Source of the DNA: Planctomycetota bacterium
GTDB lineage: Bacteria; Planctomycetota; UBA1135; UBA2386
Assembly: GCA_016713175.1 (NCBI GenBank)
Contig: JADJPQ010000011.1
Location: forward strand, 186,001-250,000
DNA: 64,000 bases
Reading direction: 5' to 3'
The first letter of the stretch is position 1; every line of letters begins with the position of its first letter. Of the stretch, positions 43,557 to 52,722 are shown piece after piece. The position numbers were made by a program, and so were the translations under genes. Under the pieces are notes generated by a model. The model was not told the origin of the DNA and did not search any database. It saw only the letters and a list, made by a program, of their open reading frames with translations.

Positions 43557-46500
43557 ATGCTCGCCATCCCGTCACCGGACCTGCTGGTCAACCTGTTCGC
43601 CAGCGCCGCCCAGCTCCTCGGCCTGCTCGTTCTCTGCCTTGGCGGCGGCCTCTGGCGCCACCGCACGCTGCCCAAGAACGGCTCGCCGCCGCGCCAACGC
43701 TGGCTGTTGCCGGCCGCCGTCGCCAGCGCGGTCGGACTGGCGATTGCCCTGGTGCTGTACCACCTGCACGTCGTCGACGCGCAGCAGCGGCGGCTGCGCG
43801 TCAACCTGTTGCGGTCGTCGCAGGAAGCCGGCAAGAGCGTCGGCGACACCTCACTGAAGACCCTGGCCTTCAGCGACCAGGCCAAGCATCCAAACGGCGT
43901 CACCAGCGAGCAGCTCGACCAGCTGCTGACCGAACCCGACCGGATCAACCTCGTCGACGTCCGCGAGACCGAAGAGGTCGAGATGGGCCTCATCCGTGGC
44001 GCGTGGGCTCGTCGCTACCCGGACCTGTTCGCCGACCGCTCGGGGTTGGTTCGCGCCGGCCAGCGCACGATCCTGTTGTGCGAATCCGGCAACCGCAGCT
44101 CGGAGCTGGCCACTGAATTCGCCAGGGAAGGCATCGAAGCGGCGTTCCTGGTCGGCGGCTACGAGAAGTGGGTCGCGGAAGGGCGTCCGATCGATGGTGT
44201 CCAGCTCGAGGAGCGCGACGAATTGCGCGCGCTGCCGGAGTTCCCCAACAAGCACGTCCTGCTCGAGACCGACGACGTGCAGCGGATGTTCGCCGAAGAC
44301 GACCTGCTGTTCGTCGATGTGCGTTACCCCAAAGACTTCGAACAGGGGCATCTGCCCGGTGCGATCAACCTGCCATTGCGCAAGCTGCGCCTGGCCGAGG
44401 CCATCGCCGCCATCGCGGCACTGCCCAACCGCCCGATCGCAGTGCCGTGCTACGACAAGCGCAGCTCGTTCTACGGGCTGATCCTCGGCATCCGCCTGGC
44501 CCGGGCCGGCCGTGACTTCCGCGGTCGCTACACCTTGCCGCAGGAGTTCGCGCTGCCGCCCAAGGAGTCCGAATGGGTCGCTCGCTGGCGAGCCGATCAC
44601 GCGGAACGAACCTGGTTCGGCGACATCACCAGCGGGCTGTCGGGCATGCTGGCGGCGCTGGCCCAGCGGCTCGACAGCCTGGTGCTGGCCATCGTCCTCG
44701 CGGCGCTCGCCCTCCGGCTGTTGCTGTTGCCGTGGTCGGCGCGTGCCGATCGCGACAACCTGCGGATGCGTGCACTGGCCCCGAGCCTGAAGGAACTCCG
44801 CCAGCGGTTGGCCGACGACCCGCCCCGCCTGCGCCGCGCCGTGATGGCGGTCCTGCGCCGCGAACGCGTGCGACCGGGGCGCAATCTGCTGGTCACGATC
44901 GTGCAACTGGTGGCGTTCACGGCGATGTTCGCGGCAGTCGACCGCGCCTGCGCCGACACGGCCGTCGGCTGGGCCTGGTTGCAGTTGCAGAGTCCCGACC
45001 CATGGTGGCTGCTGCCGATGCTGGTCGCCGGGGCGATGACAGGCATCGTCCTCGTGCAGGGCGTTCGGTCGCGTGCAGGCGCCGTCGCGGCAGCCGTGTT
45101 CGTTCTCGGCATCGGCGCCCTGGTCGGAGTCTGTCGCGCCGGCTCGCAGCTGTATCTGCTGGTCAGCATCGGCGCCGTGCTGGTGCAGACGATCGCGGTG
45201 CGCGCCTGGCTGCGTCCGCGGCGGGTCAGCACTGCGGGCGGGATGGTGCCGCTGATCGCCGCAGCCGGCCGTGACGATCTCGGCGGCAAGGCACGACGCC
45301 TCGGCGAGATGCTCGCCGAGGGGTTGCCCGTTCCCGATGGCTTCGCGCTTGCCGACGGTCACAGCCTGACCGCGGCAGACCGCCGTCGCCTGGCGAGGAT
45401 GCGCAGCGGCACCTTCGCGGTGCGCAGCTCGGCGCAGGGCGAAGATGGCGCCGAACACAGCCACGCAGGCGAGTTCAGGACCCTGCTGGACGTCCGCGCC
45501 GACGGGCTCGACAACGCGATCGCCGCAGTTCGCCGTTCGTACGGCACGCGGCGCGGCGGCGTCGTCGTGCAGCCTCTGATCCCGGCCAGCCATGCGGGCG
45601 TGTTGTTCACCGAGGACCCGGCTCACGCCGGACGCATGCTCGTCGAACTGGTCGAAGGCCTCGGCGAAGCCCTGGTCTCCGGCGCCGCCGCACCGAGCGA
45701 ACACCGATTCAGCCGCGTCGACCTGCGACCGATCGGCCGGCCACCGGAGATCGACCTGCAACCGCTGCTCGCCCTGGGGCGCCGCCTCGAACGCCAGTTC
45801 GGTCGGCCGCAGGACATCGAATGGGCATTCGCGGACGGGCGCTTCTGGCTGCTGCAGTCGCGCGACATCACCGTGCGTGCCGGCGATGCCGAGGGCCCGG
45901 TGGCGGCGCGCGAGGCCGAACGGGCTCGACTGCTGGCTGCATTCGCCGACGCGCCCGCCAACGCCATCGTGGCCGAAGCCTCCGACTTCGCGGCGTTGCT
46001 GCCCGCGCCGACGCCGCAGAGCCTGGCCCTGATGCAGGACATCTGGGCACCCGGCGGCAGCGTCGATCGCGCGTGCCGTCGTCTCGGTCTGCGCTTTGGC
46101 GCCGACGAAGGCAGTCCACCGTTCGTGCTGTCGGTGTTCGGGCGCTGCCTGCTGGATCGGCGGCAGGCGGCCACCCGGATCGGTTTCGGCTCAGCCGCCG
46201 CATTCCGGCTCGGCGCCGCGTCGCGCGCCCTCGAACACCGGCTCGAGGAGTGGCTGGTCACGGCACGGCGGCAGGCGCGCCTGCACGGCGCCGTCGCGAC
46301 CGACCGGCTCGAGCTCACCGAACTGCTGCAGCTGTTCGCGACCACGCGCACACGCTTCCTGACCGAGACCTACGTCGAGGCCGAGGTCGTCAACCTGGCC
46401 GCCGAGGCTTACGTGGCGGAGGCCCACCGTCGTCTGACGCGCCAGGGCCTGGACCCACTGCCGCATCTGTCCGGCATCCAGACCGTCGTGCAACGCGCGT

Positions 46501-47378
46501 TCGCCGCGCTGCACGGCCCCGGTGACGAGAACCACCGGCGCGCGACGTTCCTCGACCAGTTCGGACATCGCGCCATCCATGACTTCGAACTCGCCGAACC
46601 GCGCTACGCCGAGGCCGCTGCGACGGTTGCCACGCTGTCGGCCGCCGCGCCCGGCAAGACGCCGGCGCCAGTCGTGGAGCCCCCGCTCCCCCCGGGACGG
46701 CTGAGTGCAGCGGCAGTCCGCCGTGCCCGCCGGTTCCAGGAGCTGAAGGAGGAAGCCAAGCATGTCGCGGCGTTGGAACTGGCATGGTTGCGCCAACTGC
46801 TGCTGGCGATCGGTGCGCGCACCGGACTCGGCGATGACGTGTTCTTCCTGCATCCGGATCGACTGCCGATGCTCGCCGATGCCCGCGAGCGCCCGGCGGC
46901 CGCGCAGCTGGCCGCGCGCCGGCGACGCGACCTGGGCTGGCTGGTCCAGGTGCCGATCCCCGACGCCATCCGACCGACGGACCTGGTCCATCTCGGCGAG
47001 GAACGGGCGTTGGTGCCGCAGCCGGCCGGGCGCCTGCACGGAACGCGGGTCGCCGGCGACCGCGTCGTCACCGGACGAGCCGTCGTGCTGCGCGAACCGA
47101 CCGATCTCGCGACCCTGAGTGCCGACGACATCCTGATCACCCGCTGCACGGACCCGGCCTGGCTGCCGGCGTTCCGGACGGTCCGCGGCCTGGTCACCGA
47201 ACTCGGCGGCTGGTTGTCGCACGGCGCGATCCAGGCGCGCGAACAGAACCTGCCGGCGATCGTCGGCGCAACCGGAGCGATGCATCGGCTGCGCACCGGC
47301 ATGACGGTGCGGCTCGAACGCGACGGCGAGATCGCCATCGTCGCCGAGAACGAACGGGCCGGCGACGCCGCCGCCTGA
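43557..47378 (+). CDS. Fusion protein: two rhodanese domains, YidC/Oxa1-like membrane domain, PEP-synthase/rifampicin-phosphotransferase-like module
   Basis: This 1273-residue protein starts at ATG 43557 (43494 is an alternative). Two N-terminal transmembrane helices lie at about 8-33 and 49-73, with a basic loop between. Rhodanese 1 is at about 113-211 (active loop C175-ESGNR) and rhodanese 2 at about 231-335 (C298-YDKRSS). A five-helix YidC/Oxa1-like domain covers about 360-551: the first helix ends LRLLLLP, a basic helical loop follows (LAPSLKELRQRLADD), then four helices. After ~560 comes a dikinase-type ATP-binding domain (GGKARRLGEMLAEGLPVPDG, FAVRSSAQGEDGAEHSHAGE, HAGVLFTEDP, DIEWAFADGRFWLLQSRDIT). 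A long middle region leads to the swivelling phosphohistidine domain (ELGGWLSHGAIQAREQNLPA, His1222). No PEP-binding barrel is present, so the order resembles rifampicin phosphotransferase. By the positive-inside rule the rhodaneses face the periplasm and the kinase part the cytoplasm. Confidence 0.85.
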   Translation: MLAIPSPDLLVNLFASAAQLLGLLVLCLGGGLWRHRTLPKNGSPPRQRWLLPAAVASAVGLAIALVLYHLHVVDAQQRRLRVNLLRSSQEAGKSVGDTSLKTLAFSDQAKHPNGVTSEQLDQLLTEPDRINLVDVRETEEVEMGLIRGAWARRYPDLFADRSGLVRAGQRTILLCESGNRSSELATEFAREGIEAAFLVGGYEKWVAEGRPIDGVQLEERDELRALPEFPNKHVLLETDDVQRMFAEDDLLFVDVRYPKDFEQGHLPGAINLPLRKLRLAEAIAAIAALPNRPIAVPCYDKRSSFYGLILGIRLARAGRDFRGRYTLPQEFALPPKESEWVARWRADHAERTWFGDITSGLSGMLAALAQRLDSLVLAIVLAALALRLLLLPWSARADRDNLRMRALAPSLKELRQRLADDPPRLRRAVMAVLRRERVRPGRNLLVTIVQLVAFTAMFAAVDRACADTAVGWAWLQLQSPDPWWLLPMLVAGAMTGIVLVQGVRSRAGAVAAAVFVLGIGALVGVCRAGSQLYLLVSIGAVLVQTIAVRAWLRPRRVSTAGGMVPLIAAAGRDDLGGKARRLGEMLAEGLPVPDGFALADGHSLTAADRRRLARMRSGTFAVRSSAQGEDGAEHSHAGEFRTLLDVRADGLDNAIAAVRRSYGTRRGGVVVQPLIPASHAGVLFTEDPAHAGRMLVELVEGLGEALVSGAAAPSEHRFSRVDLRPIGRPPEIDLQPLLALGRRLERQFGRPQDIEWAFADGRFWLLQSRDITVRAGDAEGPVAAREAERARLLAAFADAPANAIVAEASDFAALLPAPTPQSLALMQDIWAPGGSVDRACRRLGLRFGADEGSPPFVLSVFGRCLLDRRQAATRIGFGSAAAFRLGAASRALEHRLEEWLVTARRQARLHGAVATDRLELTELLQLFATTRTRFLTETYVEAEVVNLAAEAYVAEAHRRLTRQGLDPLPHLSGIQTVVQRAFAALHGPGDENHRRATFLDQFGHRAIHDFELAEPRYAEAAATVATLSAAAPGKTPAPVVEPPLPPGRLSAAAVRRARRFQELKEEAKHVAALELAWLRQLLLAIGARTGLGDDVFFLHPDRLPMLADARERPAAAQLAARRRRDLGWLVQVPIPDAIRPTDLVHLGEERALVPQPAGRLHGTRVAGDRVVTGRAVVLREPTDLATLSADDILITRCTDPAWLPAFRTVRGLVTELGGWLSHGAIQAREQNLPAIVGATGAMHRLRTGMTVRLERDGEIAIVAENERAGDAAA

Positions 47379-47689
47379 ACGAACCCCGGGCGCCGGGGCG
47401 TCAAGGACCATGGACCGGCGCCGGGCCGAGTCCGACGCCCCCTGCCGGTTCCAGGCGCTCCATCGCCGCCGCGTCGCTGGGTCGCGAACGGCACCGCGCT
47501 CGGCACGTGTCCGTCGGTGGTCCGGACCCGCGTTTGCGGGGGCCTTCGGTCCGACGGCGGTAATCTACCGCGCCGGCTGCAACACCACCGGGCAGGAGCC
47601 GTACGTGCCCGTCGGCGCGCGTGCTGCGAGCCCTGCACCGCACAGGGAATTGCCGGTGGCGGGGGAGTCGGCGGTGCCTGGCGCGGATG

Positions 47690-47900
47690 GTGATCCGGGC
47701 GCGCACGAGCGGCTCGCCGCCGCCGCCGTGCAAGGGCGAACCGCGTTCGGCGAACGTGCCGGCGCCGCGGACGCGCGCATCGGTTGCGGCAGTTGCGAGC
47801 AGCCGTTCGTGAAGGGTCCGCTGTGTGCGGACATCGAAGGCTTCAGCCTGAACGCGGCGGTGCGGGTGCCGCGGGTTGGCCTGCTCCGTCGTCGTGCCAG
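47690..47900 (+). mobile_element. Internal fragment of an IS91-family transposase
   Basis: The plus strand encodes HERLAAAAVQGRTAFGERAG and, after a short gap, PLCADIEGFSLNAAVRVPRV. This fits the IS91-type segment 'LAAASVQGRxAxGxRAG ... xCAxxEGFSLHAxVRVPAGDRxxLERLCRY'. It breaks down after about VRVPRVGLLRR. This is the part of the transposase just N-terminal to the block left at 15,835-15,951. No complete gene is present in 47,379-47,932; the rest of this stretch shows nothing recognisable. Confidence 0.5.
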
Positions 47901-47932
47901 GGCGAGCGCCCCATGGAACTTCCATCCGCCCA

Positions 47933-49183
47933 TCACGGCGCCTTCAGCTCGATCAGCCCGAAATCGCGACGATCGCCAGCGCGCAAGCCATCCAGCCGCA
48001 GCGTGGCCTTGCAGCCGAACACCGCCGGGTCCGGCGTCGCGTCGACCGCAAACTCGAGAACGGTGTCCGCGGGCAGGTCCGGACGCAACACCAACGCGAG
48101 GCGGCCTTCGCGGTCGGCGCGAACCCAGGGTGTGCGCAGGTGCTTCGATGCCGGCGATGCGATCAGCACGCAGTACCGCGCCGGCCGCTTCTGCGCGGTC
48201 CGCAGGCGCGCGCGAACGATGATGTCGCCAGCGTCGAACGCCGGTTCGACCAGATGGACCTGCCCCTGCTCGAGCCGTGGAACGTCGACCCGGAGGGACA
48301 GATCCGAACCCTCGAAGACCATCCGGACTGGAGTCGGCACCGCTTCGATCGCGCCGACCCAGACGCAACTCCGGCCCGCCGCCAGCCAACTGTCCGCGAA
48401 GTCGGGCATGAGCCCCTTGTGCTCAGTCTTCCAGGAGACGCAGTCGACGATCGGACCATGCCAATCGGGGACCTGCACTTCGACCCTGGTCGCGTGCGGC
48501 ATCGTGAGTCGCACTGGCAAGGATGCGCGCGGCCGCAGTGGCACTGACACCTCATGTCGAGCGAGAAACATGCCCTCGACACCGAAAGTCACGGATTCGG
48601 GCAGCTTCGGATCGGAACCATCGATCGGACGCGGCATGAACCGCGCCAGCGGCACGCTGGCCGGTGCGCGCACGACGAGCCGGCCTTCGGCATCCGTCAA
48701 CCCGAGCGGCAGACCGCCGAAGACCAGCTGGTCCGGATCGCCATCCGCGCCGATCGGCACCGCGCCCACCGGCTTGCCGTCGCGATCGCGGAGCTCGATG
48801 GTCCACCGACAGTCGTCCATTTCGAGAACCGTCGGCCCACCGCCTGCCGCCGTGGTGACGACACCGGCCAGTTCGCCGAGTTCGCCAGCAACGGTTGCAC
48901 CAGCAGGAACGCGGACCACGCCGTGGTCATCGGCGACCTGACGTTCGCCGAGGCGACGCAGGAGTTCGTGCGGATTGTGGCACCATGGGCCAGTCTCGGC
49001 CGGGATCCACTTCCGCCGTTCCCAGGCCTTGCCGTGCAACCACCAGACGACCGCTTGCGGCTGCGGCTTGCGAGCCGCGTCGATGACGGTGACAACCGCC
49101 GTCGCCTCGGGTTGCTGGCCAACCGCGATTCCTGTGGCCAGCAGCCAGACACGTGACCAATGACCCCAGCAACGCGAGGTCAT
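47933..49183 (-). CDS. Secreted protein of unknown function with Ig-like segments
   Basis: This 416-residue protein starts at ATG 49183 (MTSRCWGHWSRVWLLATGIA then VGQQ), giving a signal peptide. Segments such as AVVTVIDAARKPQPQAVVWW, WTIELRDRDGKPVGAVPIGA and DLSLRVDVPRLEQGQVHLVE follow the pattern of carboxypeptidase-regulatory-like domains, as in the proteins at 6,762 and 35,991, but more weakly. I do not recognise a catalytic domain. Its start lies 10 bp downstream of the stop of the [2Fe-2S] gene, so the two may be co-transcribed although the products look unrelated. Confidence 0.68.
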   Translation of the reverse strand: MTSRCWGHWSRVWLLATGIAVGQQPEATAVVTVIDAARKPQPQAVVWWLHGKAWERRKWIPAETGPWCHNPHELLRRLGERQVADDHGVVRVPAGATVAGELGELAGVVTTAAGGGPTVLEMDDCRWTIELRDRDGKPVGAVPIGADGDPDQLVFGGLPLGLTDAEGRLVVRAPASVPLARFMPRPIDGSDPKLPESVTFGVEGMFLARHEVSVPLRPRASLPVRLTMPHATRVEVQVPDWHGPIVDCVSWKTEHKGLMPDFADSWLAAGRSCVWVGAIEAVPTPVRMVFEGSDLSLRVDVPRLEQGQVHLVEPAFDAGDIIVRARLRTAQKRPARYCVLIASPASKHLRTPWVRADREGRLALVLRPDLPADTVLEFAVDATPDPAVFGCKATLRLDGLRAGDRRDFGLIELKAP

Positions 49184-49193
49184 GCCACCGCCT

Positions 49194-49460
49194 CTACCCG
49201 GCCGCGCCAACCAAACTGCCGTTGCCATGGCAGCACCGTATGCGAACACCATCGACCAGGACCAGACACTCGTAGCAGATGCCCAGGTTGCACAACACGC
49301 CGCGCGGCGCGCCATCGCGACTGCTGTGGCGCAGCACCGGCCGACCGGCGGCCCACAACGCCATCGCAAGCGACTCACCCGCCCGGGCGGCCACCGGTTT
49401 GTCGGCAAACACGAACGTCACTTCGGCGCCGCCGCCGATGCCGTCGATGCGACCGTTCAC
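49194..49460 (-). CDS. Small [2Fe-2S] ferredoxin-like protein (HcnA / opine-oxidase small-subunit type)
   Basis: This 88-residue protein starts at a GTG (49460) preceded by GGGAGGA with suitable spacing. It contains VTFVFADKPVAARAGESLAM and ALWAAGRPVLRHS, then GAPRGVLCNLGICYECLVLVDG, then RIRCCHGNG. The CxxGxCxxC...C arrangement after 'PRGxxC' is that of the small iron-sulfur subunit of hydrogen-cyanide synthase, opine oxidase and D-hydroxyproline dehydrogenase complexes, which passes electrons from an FAD oxidase subunit. No FAD partner gene is in the window. Its GTGA start overlaps the stop of the short frame upstream, suggesting it was once inside an operon. Confidence 0.72.
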   Translation of the reverse strand: MNGRIDGIGGGAEVTFVFADKPVAARAGESLAMALWAAGRPVLRHSSRDGAPRGVLCNLGICYECLVLVDGVRIRCCHGNGSLVGAAG

Positions 49461-49723
49461 AGGATCCTCCCCGGAAGGTACGGCGTGTGGTCGACCGCGG
49501 GGCGCGCGAGGATCCAATAGCGGTCAGGCCGCTCATCGAGAACAGCGGCAAGCGGTCGCGCAGACTCAACCGCCGGTCTGAGGGCGACCTGATCTGCGTC
49601 GACGAATGCGAGAGCATTGCCGAACTGTTGGCGACCGCGGTGCGACTGGCGGGTGCCGACGCGGCCAGGGAGCGACGTGGCGCGCGCGGGCCGTCGACCG
49701 CAGTCGGGCCGATCCGGAACCAC
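49457..49723 (-). other. Short open frame translationally coupled to the [2Fe-2S] gene; possibly the 3' stub of a lost partner
   Basis: The frame ends in TGA as part of GTGA at the start of the [2Fe-2S] gene. Its final part (ALAFVDADQVALRPAVESAR, PLAAVLDERPDRYWILARPA and VDHTPYLPGRIL) looks protein-like, while the first ~25 residues do not. The tight coupling is what one expects of an oxidoreductase subunit gene upstream of HcnA-type proteins. The family is not recognisable from what remains, and the gap 49,461-49,745 holds nothing else. Confidence 0.3.
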
Positions 49724-49745
49724 CGTCGCGCACGGCCGTCCGCAG

Positions 49746-51518
49746 TCAGTGGCCGACCGTGAACCAGGTGGCGTTCGACGTGATCAAGCCTGCAGGATTG
49801 GCCGACGAGAGCGCCAGAGCCTGTGCATTGACGGTGAAGCCGAGGAAGACCACCGAGTTCGGGATCGCGACCGGCGCCACACCGGTGCCGGCAGTGGTGC
49901 CGATGGTCGACGAGCCGAAGAGGAAGTTCGAGAGGGCCGTGCAGTTGGTGAGACCGGCGAACGTGAGGCTCAGGTTGCTGGCCTGGTCGCCGAAGTACAC
50001 GAAGGCGATCGGTCCGGGTGCCGGCACGTTGGACACCCTCACCCCGAACCCGAGGTTGCCGAGGTACGGCACGCCTTCGGCCGCGATCGCCAGCGGAAAC
50101 CCACCGGCGTCTGCGACCGCGATCGCGCCGGCCGCCGACAGGTCTGCGGCCCCGGGATCTGCGGAGGCCCCGCCGACCGAGTAGCCGACGAGGCACCCGT
50201 TCGGGTTCGCGGGATCGGCAAGTCCGGCGGTCGCGCCGAACACGATCGCCACATCGCCGGTGAGTACATCGAGCTGGAACTGCAACGTGCTGGGCACGCC
50301 GAACTGGAACGAGTGTACGGCGTTCCACGTCACGTAGGCGACGCTGCCGATCTCCTCGAACGTGATCGCACCGCTGCCCGGCAGGCTCTGGTCGAAGTCG
50401 TGCCAACAGTGAAAGCACGTGTTGGGCCAGGCCAGCAACCCGACGACGGTCGGCGACGTGACGATCGCGCCGGGCACGCCACCGAGTTCGACCTGGCCTT
50501 TCGTCGTCACATTGACGACATCGGTGGAACCGCCCGCCATCGGCATTGGCACGGAGAGCAGGAACTGCTCCTGGCCGTCCTGAACTCCGGCGGCGACCGG
50601 CTGCGCCGTCGTCGACGGCGGCACGATGCTGCCACCCGGACTGCTGGTCACTGCGTAGCCGTACTGGGTGCGCCGGAACATCACGGTGAGGCCAGTGAGG
50701 TCGAAGGCCCCGGCCGCGAAGCGTTCGTAGACGGAGTCGAGGTCGGCGCCGCAACCCGTCCCATAGTTCGAGGTCGACGCGCAGCCCACCGGTGCACCGA
50801 GCGGTGTGACGAGCCAGCCGGGACTCGTGGGGGCCAAGCGCAGGCCGCGGTTGGCGAGGTCGAACGTCGCGGGCACCGTCCACTGCTCGAACAGCGTGGC
50901 GGTCGCGACGCTGCCGCCGGCGGACAGGTCCATGCCGCCAGGCAGCGGTGCACCACCGCCGAGCGAGACGCCGCAGACCCCCAACTCGGAGCCGCCGCCG
51001 ACCCCCGAGGCGTTCGTTGCGCCAGGCCCGAAGGCGAACTCGATCGTGCCACTCGGGAGGAGATGCAGCTGCAGGTCGAACGAGATCTCGGCCATACCGA
51101 AGATCTGCACGTCCTGCCAGGTGACCGTGCAGCGGCTCGGGCCTGCATCCAGCCAGATCTGCGAAGTGGCTCCGGCAGCCACGATGTCGGTCCAGAGCGC
51201 CGCGATCATCGGCGACCCGGACACGAGGTTTGCACCCGACGGCGAGAACAGCAGAGGATCGCCGGACGACGGCGGTGACGGCACCCCGCCGTTCGAGAGG
51301 AACACGATGCCGTGGTCGGAGATGTGCAGGTCCGTGAACGTGCTGCCCTGGAGCGGGAACGCGAAGCCGATCGACTGCATCGGCAGCACGACGTCGGTGC
51401 CGCTGCCGAGGGCTATGCCCGGAGCTGGTGCGTGGAAGCAGTTCTGGGCCAGCGCCTGCGACATCGACATCGACATCGCCGCCACGACCGCGAGGAAGAG
51501 GGTTCGGTTGTAGTTCAT
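49746..51518 (-). CDS. Secreted protein with two nidogen-like domains
   Basis: This 590-residue protein starts at ATG 51518 with a signal peptide (TLFLAVVAAMSMSMSQALAQ). It contains two similar halves. The first has FTDLHISDHGIVFLSNGG, MIAALWTDIVA and TVTWQDVQIFG ... FDLQLHLLPSGTIEFAFG. The second has TTKGQVELGG, CFHCWHDFDQ and VAYVTWNAVHSFQFG ... FQLDVLTGDVAIVFG. The order 'neutral beta-strand, xxPxWTD, VTWxxVxxF, FQxxLxxxGxIxFxFG' is that of nidogen (NIDO)-type extracellular domains. The C-terminal ~120 residues (GFPLAIAAEGVPYLGN ... TWFTVGH) are the shared module. The gene lies 10 bp after the ELWRTDGT gene and is probably in the same operon. Confidence 0.72.
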   Translation of the reverse strand: MNYNRTLFLAVVAAMSMSMSQALAQNCFHAPAPGIALGSGTDVVLPMQSIGFAFPLQGSTFTDLHISDHGIVFLSNGGVPSPPSSGDPLLFSPSGANLVSGSPMIAALWTDIVAAGATSQIWLDAGPSRCTVTWQDVQIFGMAEISFDLQLHLLPSGTIEFAFGPGATNASGVGGGSELGVCGVSLGGGAPLPGGMDLSAGGSVATATLFEQWTVPATFDLANRGLRLAPTSPGWLVTPLGAPVGCASTSNYGTGCGADLDSVYERFAAGAFDLTGLTVMFRRTQYGYAVTSSPGGSIVPPSTTAQPVAAGVQDGQEQFLLSVPMPMAGGSTDVVNVTTKGQVELGGVPGAIVTSPTVVGLLAWPNTCFHCWHDFDQSLPGSGAITFEEIGSVAYVTWNAVHSFQFGVPSTLQFQLDVLTGDVAIVFGATAGLADPANPNGCLVGYSVGGASADPGAADLSAAGAIAVADAGGFPLAIAAEGVPYLGNLGFGVRVSNVPAPGPIAFVYFGDQASNLSLTFAGLTNCTALSNFLFGSSTIGTTAGTGVAPVAIPNSVVFLGFTVNAQALALSSANPAGLITSNATWFTVGH

Positions 51519-51528
51519 GGGGGCTCCT

Positions 51529-52722
51529 TCAGTTGCCGACGACCAGTTCGAGGCCGTTCGTCGCCAGGTTGGGCGGGTAGTCGAGCAGCACCTGCATGCG
51601 CGCCACGGTGCCGAGCAGGGCCAACGCCGCGGGTACCGTCACGGTGCGCACGAAGTTGCCCGTGGTCACGAACGAGTCGACGACGACGGCCGAGGCGGGA
51701 TCGACCCAGACCGGGCAGGACACGTTCGGCAACGTCACCGGTCCCGGAGCTGCTGGCAGCAGCGACATCAGCGTCGTCGCCGGCGCGCCAACCCCGGGTT
51801 CGAACACCCAGTACGTCAGCCCCTGGCCGAGCCGCGGCGCCGTCGATCGCAGGCGCAAGGTCTGGAACGGCCGCACGCACGAGTCGCCGATCGGCGAACT
51901 GGCGCCGCTCATGTCGACCGCCCAGAGCTCATTGCCTCTGCCCGTCACCTTCTCGTCCGCTGCGAACATCACGTGGCGGCCAGCAGGAATCGCCGGCAAA
52001 CTGCTCGTCGAGGATTCGAAGCCCGGTGCCAGGTCCGCGACCATCGCCACGCTCTGGAAGTCGATCCACGACGCGTACCACGGCTCGCGACCGTGCACGC
52101 CATCGTCGGCCGAGAAGAACAGGTGGCGGGTCGACCAGACGAGACCAGTAGGGCTCGAACCGAACGCGCCCGGACGCAGATCGAACAGCGTCGCCCCAGT
52201 CGTGGTGTCGATGCGCCAGAGCTCGCGGCCGTGCACACCGTCGTCCGCCGCGCAGGCGACGACGCCGACGTGCACCGGGGTGATCGACCCGATCGAACTG
52301 CCCAAGGGGCCGGGACGCAAATCGGCGATCATCGCTGTCCCCGTCTGCACGCCGCTCGACCGCCAGGGCTCGCTGCCGTGCACCCCGTCGTTACCGGCAT
52401 AGACGAGCGTGCCGACGTCGACCAGAGGGCCGGCCGCACCGCTGCCGGGGCCGGGGTTCGCGTCTCGCACGAGAAACGTGCCGCTGGCGAGCCCATTGCT
52501 CGCCCACAGCTCACGGCCATGCACACCGTCATCGGCGGTGAAGAAGCAGCGGTTGCGGAACGCGACCAGCGACGCAGGACTCGACCCCGCGGCTCCAGGC
52601 CGGATGTCGGCGACGAGCGTCGGCGCGGCGGGCGGCTGCCAGACCCACAGTTCGCGGCCGGTGCTGCCGTCGACGCGCTCTCCCGTGAGGAAGATGCGGT
52701 CGCCGACGACGGTCCAGTCCGC
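51529..52722. repeat. 1.2-kb direct repeat, copy A (3' half of paralogue A)
   Basis: This segment and 54,794-55,984 run almost base for base: both open with CAGTTGCC[G/A]ACGACCAGTT and share long identical stretches with scattered single changes. The match ends at the codons for DWTVVGDRIF, upstream of which the two genes diverge sharply. This pattern fits recent tandem duplication or gene conversion restricted to the 3' halves. Confidence 0.88.
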
